Assembly (NCBI GenBank): GCA_030619215.1
Contig: JAUXBV010000230.1
Span: forward strand, 1-6,051
DNA from: Fibrobacterota bacterium
Lineage (GTDB): Bacteria > Fibrobacterota > Chitinivibrionia > Chitinivibrionales > JANQEN01
Length of the DNA stretch: 6,051 nucleotides
Direction of reading: 5' to 3'
Shown: positions 1-3,849 of the stretch, one piece after another
How positions within the stretch are numbered: position 1 is the stretch's first letter
How the letters are laid out: every line of letters begins with the position of its first letter
The notes under the pieces: generated by a model
Database searches by the model: none
Told to the model about the DNA's origin: nothing
What the model saw: only the letters and a program-made list of their open reading frames with translations
Translations under genes and position numbers: made by a program

Positions 1-54
1 CCCGCAGCCAATAAAGAGTATGAGTAATATTAGATATAGTGCGATTTTCTGCAT
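1..54 (-). CDS. Lipoprotein, N-terminal fragment (runs off left edge)
   Basis: Reading the minus strand from an ATG at 54-52 gives 18 codons, open to the window edge, starting M-Q-K-I and then an unbroken hydrophobic stretch (A-L-Y-L-I-L-L-I-L-F-I) ending in G-C-G. This is a type II signal peptide: short basic N-terminus, hydrophobic core and a lipobox-like L-F-I-G-C, whose Cys at codon 17 would be lipidated and become residue 1 of the mature protein. The start is well supported because AAGGAG (65-60 on the minus strand) lies 5 bases upstream. The gene is divergent from the DUF3108 gene and may have its own promoter at 126-153. Nothing of the mature domain is visible, so function cannot be stated. 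Position -3 of the lipobox is Phe rather than the usual Leu, a minor deviation. Confidence 0.72.
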   Translation of the reverse strand, partial: MQKIALYLILLILFIGCG

Positions 55-125
55 TATAGCTCCTTAATAAGATAAGAAATGAGAAGAGGTCTCCTTCAGG
101 TTGTTCAATTAAAAAAGACGAATCG

Positions 126-153
126 ATTATAAAATTTTTAGCTATATCAACAA
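126..153 (-). promoter_or_regulatory. Candidate sigma70-type promoter for the leftward lipoprotein gene
   Basis: On the minus strand a TTGTTG (153-148) is followed after 16 bases by a perfect TATAAT (131-126). This would give a leader of about 65 bases before the lipoprotein ATG at 54. The -35 matches consensus in only three positions, and in DNA this AT-rich a TATAAT arises readily by chance. The divergent arrangement does require a leftward promoter somewhere in the 271-base spacer (55-325). Apart from this site and the rightward candidates at 256-295, I see nothing else definite in that spacer. Confidence 0.35.
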
Positions 154-255
154 ATATAATGTCTCAAATTACATAAAAAACTACGTTATTGTGTACTTTT
201 ACTGTATATATTTCCGTAATTATATTAAAGACTTTATGCTTCTTATATAAATGGT

Positions 256-295
256 TTGTATAGTATATTTATCACTAGTATAATGATAGTATAAT
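256..295 (+). promoter_or_regulatory. Candidate promoter region with tandem -10 boxes for the DUF3108/PAP2 genes
   Basis: TTGTAT (256-261) is followed after exactly 17 bases by a perfect TATAAT (279-284). A second perfect TATAAT lies at 290-295. Both are inside the same 9-mer TAGTATAAT (276-284 and 287-295), and a third partial copy, TAGTATA, is at 261-267. Transcription from either box would begin about 290-302 and leave a 24-36 base leader made almost only of A and T before the ATG at 326. The -35 of the first box is a three-of-six match and the second box has no good -35. Confidence 0.42.
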
Positions 296-325
296 CTATT
301 TTTTTATTTCTATAAAATAATTATT

Positions 326-1237
326 ATGTCAAAATATATAGTTAAATGTTTAAGCGGTAAGCAATTACTGAGACAAATACTTAGAATACAGTTACTTGTG
401 TTTGCTTTTTTTACATGTACCTGCATCTTCGCCGCAAAAGGTGATGATGAACGATGGGAAAAGGCGGAGAAGAAGGTTAAGGAAAAGCACTACCCGGAGG
501 CCTTTCTGGATTCTCTGCGTACTTTTTATAATATTGGGGCAAACAGGGGATTGAAGAATCTACCTGATAATACATTGCCGTTTACCAGGAGAGAGAAGTG
601 TGTTTATAACGCCGGTTGGGGTTTTGTCAAGGCCGGCTGGGGTATTATTGAAGCAAAGATAGATAATGAGAACGATATTTTTGTTGTAAAGGGAAAGGCG
701 GTGACCAACAATTTTACCAGCGCCTTTTTTAAGACGAGGGATTATGTATACGCGACGGTGGATTTAAAAGGGTTCTACCCATACTTTTTTGAGCAGCATA
801 TACGGGAAAACCGTTATCGTCGAAATAATTGGGCTTTCTATGACCATGAAAAGGGGAAAGTTTTTACAAACAGAAAGAAAAAGAAGACGGAGTATGACTC
901 TTCTCCATTTACTCATAATTATATGTCACTTCTGTATTATTTAAGAACGTTGGATTTTGCACCTGGAGATACTTTTTCGATTAATTGTTTTGTCCATGGC
1001 AAAGATTACCCGGTGTTCTTTAAGGTTTTAAGGAGAGAAAAAATTGAGGTGGGTGCAGGAACCTTTAAGTGTGTAAAAGTCCAGCCGCGCCTTGTAGGGG
1101 AAGGTAGAGGGTTTACCAAGAAAGATAAAATGTACCTATGGTTTACGGATGACAAATACCACATGCTGGTTAAAGGCAAGTCGAAAATTGCACTTGGATG
1201 GATAACAATAGAATTGATACATTATGAGCGTGAATAG
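326..1237 (+). CDS. Exported DUF3108 domain protein
   Basis: This 303-residue protein has an N-terminal basic segment (K/R at residues 3-20) and a hydrophobic stretch at about 21-37 ending in F-A-A before a charged region, which reads as a signal peptide or membrane anchor. Residues about 40-80 are charged and helical. From about residue 90 the sequence has the DUF3108 look: an opening beta segment around C-V-Y-N-A-G-W-G-F-V-K-A-G, a central R/K-rich beta region (155-190), and a closing region with G-A-G-T-F-K-C-V-K-V and a K-M-Y-L-W-F-T-D-D motif. DUF3108 proteins are exported, mostly beta-stranded and of undefined role; an envelope function is inference. Cys31 and Cys33 lie in the hydrophobic segment but are each preceded by Thr, so a lipobox is unlikely. 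No Shine-Dalgarno precedes the ATG, and no other in-frame start keeps the signal peptide. The PAP2 gene follows after 41 bases. Confidence 0.78.
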   Translation: MSKYIVKCLSGKQLLRQILRIQLLVFAFFTCTCIFAAKGDDERWEKAEKKVKEKHYPEAFLDSLRTFYNIGANRGLKNLPDNTLPFTRREKCVYNAGWGFVKAGWGIIEAKIDNENDIFVVKGKAVTNNFTSAFFKTRDYVYATVDLKGFYPYFFEQHIRENRYRRNNWAFYDHEKGKVFTNRKKKKTEYDSSPFTHNYMSLLYYLRTLDFAPGDTFSINCFVHGKDYPVFFKVLRREKIEVGAGTFKCVKVQPRLVGEGRGFTKKDKMYLWFTDDKYHMLVKGKSKIALGWITIELIHYERE

Positions 1238-1278
1238 CACGGTAATGTTAAATATAGGGGTATGTTCAGGATTTTTCT

Positions 1279-1887
1279 ATGCTTGAGATTCTCATTTCGA
1301 TTGACAGGGCATTGTTCCTCTTTTTTAATAGTACTCTTTCAAATCCTGTTTTTGATGTTTTTTTCAAATTTATCACGCTCAGAGATAGCTGGATTATCCC
1401 GGGAATTATTGCCGCAATATTTTTTATAATAAAAGAGAAAAAAAAGGCATTAATTGTATTGGGATGCCTCATTATTACCATAGCGATTTCCGACCCGTTT
1501 TGCGTTAGGATCCTGAAGCCCCTTGTGCATCGCTTCCGTCCGTGTCATCCCTCATATTTTATTGATGGCCGGCATTTATTTCTTGCGGGTGGAAATTTTT
1601 TATTCGGTATGAAAAAATCTTTCTCAATGCCTTCTGCGCATGCAATGAACTGGTTTTCCGGGGCGATGCTTTTATATCTATTCTATCCGAAAAGATGGGT
1701 ATGGTTTTTAACTTTTGCATTTTTAGTAGCACTTTCACGGGTGGTTGTCGGAGTACATTACCCTTCGGACATATTTGCAGGGGGTGTTATTGGAATTGGA
1801 ATAGGAGCTGGTGTCTATTTTTTATTTCAATATATTAAGCAGCTAGTTGCCTCAAAGAATAAGCCTCCGGAGCTTTCTTCAGAATAA
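1279..1887 (+). CDS. PAP2-family membrane lipid phosphatase (undecaprenyl-pyrophosphatase-like)
   Basis: A 202-residue multi-spanning protein with all three phosphatidic-acid-phosphatase type 2 motifs: K80-x6-R87-P88, P118-S-A-H121, and S153-R154-x5-H160-x3-D164. In this family the second-motif His and the third-motif His/Asp form the catalytic machinery that removes phosphate from lipid phosphates or pyrophosphates at the membrane. Hydrophobic spans are visible near 38-51, 57-70, 123-135, 140-153 and 165-184. The second motif reads PSAH rather than the commoner PSGH. The N-terminus (I-D-R-A-L-F-L-F-F-N, then S-N-P-V-F-D) resembles bacterial enzymes that recycle undecaprenyl pyrophosphate, but a phosphatidylglycerophosphate or lipid A phosphatase role cannot be excluded. 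The start is supported by AGGA at 1268-1271, seven bases before ATG. It probably shares a transcript with the DUF3108 gene. Confidence 0.88.
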   Translation: MLEILISIDRALFLFFNSTLSNPVFDVFFKFITLRDSWIIPGIIAAIFFIIKEKKKALIVLGCLIITIAISDPFCVRILKPLVHRFRPCHPSYFIDGRHLFLAGGNFLFGMKKSFSMPSAHAMNWFSGAMLLYLFYPKRWVWFLTFAFLVALSRVVVGVHYPSDIFAGGVIGIGIGAGVYFLFQYIKQLVASKNKPPELSSE

Positions 1888-1950
1888 TCTTTCCTTATCT
1901 GTAATTTAATAATAAAATAGTATTAGTGCGTTGACCGGAAGGTTTGTTTT

Positions 1951-1998
1951 GTGAACATTCGGGTCCTACGCAATATTATACTATGTGTAATATATTGA
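1951..1998 (+). other. Candidate 15-codon leader ORF upstream of the K+ channel gene
   Basis: The only good Shine-Dalgarno in the PAP2-channel gap is GGAAGG at 1937-1942. It sits 8 bases before a GTG at 1951, which opens a 15-codon frame ending in TGA at 1996-1998, two bases before the channel ATG at 2001. The channel frame itself could be extended up to a TTG at 1944, but that lies only one base from the GGAAGG and would add a non-conserved-looking N-terminus. Termination next to the ATG is the arrangement expected for translational coupling. The peptide (N-I-R-V-L-R-N-I-I-L, then C-V-I-Y) has no recognised attenuation motif. This is inference from spacing only. Confidence 0.3.
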
Positions 1999-2000
1999 GT

Positions 2001-3191
2001 ATGCGTATGAAAAATAGGAAACGGAGAAATTTTAGACAGAAGCTAGGCCTGTTTATTAAAACAAGCACAGGGCTGAAGGTGGTGCTTTTTTTCTTCACCC
2101 TTATTATTCTCAGCTCTCTGGTTGTATTTGCTATTGAACGAAAGACCAATGAAGGATTTTTATCCTTTTTCGATAGTTTGTGGTGGACCATTGTTACTAT
2201 ATCAACAGTAGGTTATGGCGACAGATTGCCGATGACTCTCGCGGGCCGTATTGTCGCGATTGTTACCATATTCGTTGGTATGGGTATTATGGGAACCGTA
2301 ACCGGCCGTATAGCATCTTTTCTCATGGAGCGACAAATGAAAGAAGAGAGAGGTCTGTTGGATTACAGTACTATGAAGGACCATTTTGTTATCTGTGGAT
2401 GGAAGAGGGAGATGAACCGTGTTTTGCATGAAATTCTTAAATGTAATCCCAGTATAAGCCCACTTGAGATTGTTATAATTAATAGTGCCACAAGGGATGA
2501 TGTAAATGCACTTCGCAGTGATCCTGATCTAAAGGGATTAAAATTCGTATGCGGTAATTTTTTCGAAGAGCTTGAGCTGGTTCGCGCAGGCATTAAAGGG
2601 GCGGCAAGGGTTCTTGTGCTGGCGGATTATCTGACTAAAGGGGATGTGCAGCAGATTGATTCAAAAACCGTAATGACCGTTATGACAATAAAAAATCTTA
2701 ATAAACAGGCGTATGTATGCGCTGAGCTTCTTGATACGAAATTTGAAAAATACCTCAAACTTTCATATTGCGATGAAATCCTTTTAGCACGTGATTTTTC
2801 ACGATCAATGCTGGCGTCTGCCTCGTCAGGTACAGGGCTGTCTCATGTTGTAAAATCACTTGTGTCGGGCGAGAGTGGGACTGGAATTACTACAACAACC
2901 TACCCGAATTCATTTATCGGCAAAACCTTTCAGGAGCTGAGAACCTATTTTTATTCAAAACATAATGCACAGCTAATCGGTATGCTTGAAAATACAGGCA
3001 ATTTATTGGAACGAAAACGGGGGGCTTTGCGGGAAGCTCAGATGAACCCGGATATTTCAAAGCTCATTCCTGATCTTAGAAATGTAAAGACAATAATTGC
3101 AAACGACCCGGTCATTAATCCTCCAAGGGATTATACAATAAACAAATTTTCCAGGGGAATACTTATTACCAACTCGGAATCACCATCTTAA
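2001..3191 (+). CDS. Two-TM potassium channel with RCK (TrkA-N/TrkA-C) domain, MthK-like
   Basis: From ATG 2001 the protein has 396 residues (a second ATG at 2007 is also possible). After a basic N-terminus, TM1 spans about 24-45, followed by the pore helix and the K+ filter T-I-S-T-V-G-Y-G-D (66-74) and TM2 (about 82-107), with glycines at 93, 95 and 98 near the expected gating hinge. A cytoplasmic RCK N-lobe starts near residue 127 with H-F-V-I-C-G-W, the same opening as the MthK gating ring, so the textbook GxGxxG nucleotide loop is altered. The RCK C-lobe runs about 298-396, starting S-F-I-G-K-T, and contains an extra charged segment near 335-365. Such channels assemble as tetramers gated by cytoplasmic ligands (Ca2+ or nucleotides in known relatives). 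The stop is 14 bases before a cyclic-nucleotide-binding protein, suggesting a shared complex. No Shine-Dalgarno directly precedes 2001; see the leader ORF at 1951. Confidence 0.9.
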   Translation: MRMKNRKRRNFRQKLGLFIKTSTGLKVVLFFFTLIILSSLVVFAIERKTNEGFLSFFDSLWWTIVTISTVGYGDRLPMTLAGRIVAIVTIFVGMGIMGTVTGRIASFLMERQMKEERGLLDYSTMKDHFVICGWKREMNRVLHEILKCNPSISPLEIVIINSATRDDVNALRSDPDLKGLKFVCGNFFEELELVRAGIKGAARVLVLADYLTKGDVQQIDSKTVMTVMTIKNLNKQAYVCAELLDTKFEKYLKLSYCDEILLARDFSRSMLASASSGTGLSHVVKSLVSGESGTGITTTTYPNSFIGKTFQELRTYFYSKHNAQLIGMLENTGNLLERKRGALREAQMNPDISKLIPDLRNVKTIIANDPVINPPRDYTINKFSRGILITNSESPS

Positions 3192-3205
3192 AAAGGATTA
3201 TGGTA

Positions 3206-3727
3206 ATGCAATCCATACCAGGTTTAGAAGAAAGAATAGAGTGCCTGAGAAAGATTTCCATATTTAAAGAAATTGCTGATGACCGTAAAGCAATGGAGGA
3301 GGTCGCGAAATTATTTACATCAGTTTCATTTAAAAGGGGTGGGAATGCTTTTAAAGAAAAGGAATATGGCGAATCTATTTTTATAATTAAATCAGGTACT
3401 GTGGAGGTTATAAAAAAAACGATGCAGGGAGATCCTTACGTTGTAACAGAACTGACTGCTGATATGAATATTTTTTTTGGAGAGGTTGCCCTTTTAGACC
3501 CGGATGACCGTTCCGCTACAGTACGCTGCAAAACTGATTGCGAGTTTCTTGTCCTGAAGAGGGACAGGTTCATTAAATATGGCAATGAACATCCAGTGAC
3601 AGGCCTTCTTATCACAAGGGAAATTTCGAAGATACTCTGTCAGCGTTTACGAAAATCCAGCGCTGATATTGTTACCCTTTTTGATGCGCTTGTGGAAGAG
3701 GTTGAGAAATCGGGCGGAATACAATAA
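3206..3727 (+). CDS. Stand-alone cyclic nucleotide-binding domain protein
   Basis: A 173-residue Crp-type cNMP-binding fold with no attached effector. The beta-roll covers about 35-125: G-E-S-I-F-I-I-K-S-G-T-V-E-V at 55-68 and the phosphate-binding cassette F-G-E-V-A-L-L, then D-R-S-A-T-V, with G92, E93, R102 and S103. The Glu and Arg correspond to the ribose- and phosphate-contacting residues in CRP, so ligand binding looks intact. Residues about 127-173 are helical and acidic, with no helix-turn-helix DNA-binding domain, so this is not a Crp/Fnr transcription factor. ATG 3206 is preferred over ATG 3200 because AAAAGGA (3191-3197) is 8 bases from the former and only 2 from the latter. The gene starts 14 bases after the channel stop, and its ribosome-binding site touches that stop codon. 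This suggests translational coupling and that the product is a separate regulatory subunit of the channel; that role is inference. Confidence 0.88.
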   Translation: MQSIPGLEERIECLRKISIFKEIADDRKAMEEVAKLFTSVSFKRGGNAFKEKEYGESIFIIKSGTVEVIKKTMQGDPYVVTELTADMNIFFGEVALLDPDDRSATVRCKTDCEFLVLKRDRFIKYGNEHPVTGLLITREISKILCQRLRKSSADIVTLFDALVEEVEKSGGIQ

Positions 3728-3770
3728 CGATTTAATTATAATTTTTTAGTTTATATTTTAATATATCTTT

Positions 3771-3848
3771 ATTATCTATCTTTGTCCCTGCGGGACAATA
3801 AGAGATGAATAGAATACATATACACTATATGGCAGGCAGATAGATAAT
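3771..3848 (+). repeat. 11-bp perfect inverted repeat spanning the leader of the PBP gene
   Basis: ATTATCTATCT (3771-3781) and its exact reverse complement AGATAGATAAT (3838-3848) bracket 56 bases. The left arm abuts the 7-bp hairpin at 3782-3798 and the right arm ends one base before the TTG start of the PBP. In RNA the pair would close a branched structure and place the purine-rich GGCAGGCAG (3831-3839), the only ribosome-binding candidate, at the stem edge. Read as DNA, the arms could instead be paired regulator sites or the ends of a 78-base miniature element. The arms are AT-rich, so the stem alone is only moderately stable. Confidence 0.5.
3782..3798 (+). other. Perfect 7-bp hairpin, TTGTCCC-TGC-GGGACAA
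   Basis: A perfect 7-bp stem with a three-base loop, and the only G+C-rich patch in the otherwise very AT-rich 122-base gap between the cyclic-nucleotide gene and the PBP. It is followed by TAAGAGATGA rather than a T-run, and on the other strand by an AAGATAG-type sequence, so it is not a classical intrinsic terminator in either direction. It sits inside the larger inverted repeat 3771-3848 and may be part of a structured leader. Confidence 0.6.
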
Positions 3849-3849
3849 T

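Noticed and set aside
1890..1918. Possible promoter before the channel gene: TTTCCT, 17 bases, TAAAAT
   Set aside because: The -35 matches consensus in only three positions and TAAAAT is expected often at this base composition; not enough to list.
1944..2000. Extending the K+ channel to TTG 1944 (415 residues)
   Set aside because: The GGAAGG is one base from this TTG, too close to act, and the added residues lack the basic pre-TM1 character seen from ATG 2001 onward.
2180..2431. 83-codon plus-strand frame overlapping the channel
   Set aside because: It is a shifted reading of the filter and TM2 region of the channel, with no domain of its own.
3206..3727. Crp/Fnr-type transcription regulator
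   Set aside because: The nucleotide-binding fold is present, but the C-terminus is about 45 helical residues with no helix-turn-helix domain, well short of the usual 200-230 residues.
3737..3742. Perfect TATAAT after the cyclic-nucleotide gene
   Set aside because: No -35-like hexamer at 16-18 bases upstream; the surrounding tract is almost all A and T.
3782..3810. Rho-independent terminator at the TTGTCCC hairpin
   Set aside because: No T-run follows the stem on either strand.
3805..3843. ATG-initiated 12-codon frame ending in TAG, in the same frame as the PBP
   Set aside because: No convincing Shine-Dalgarno before it (only a weak AAGAG touching the ATG), and the in-frame TAG separates it from the PBP. 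A chance frame is the simpler reading, though it lies within the inverted repeat.
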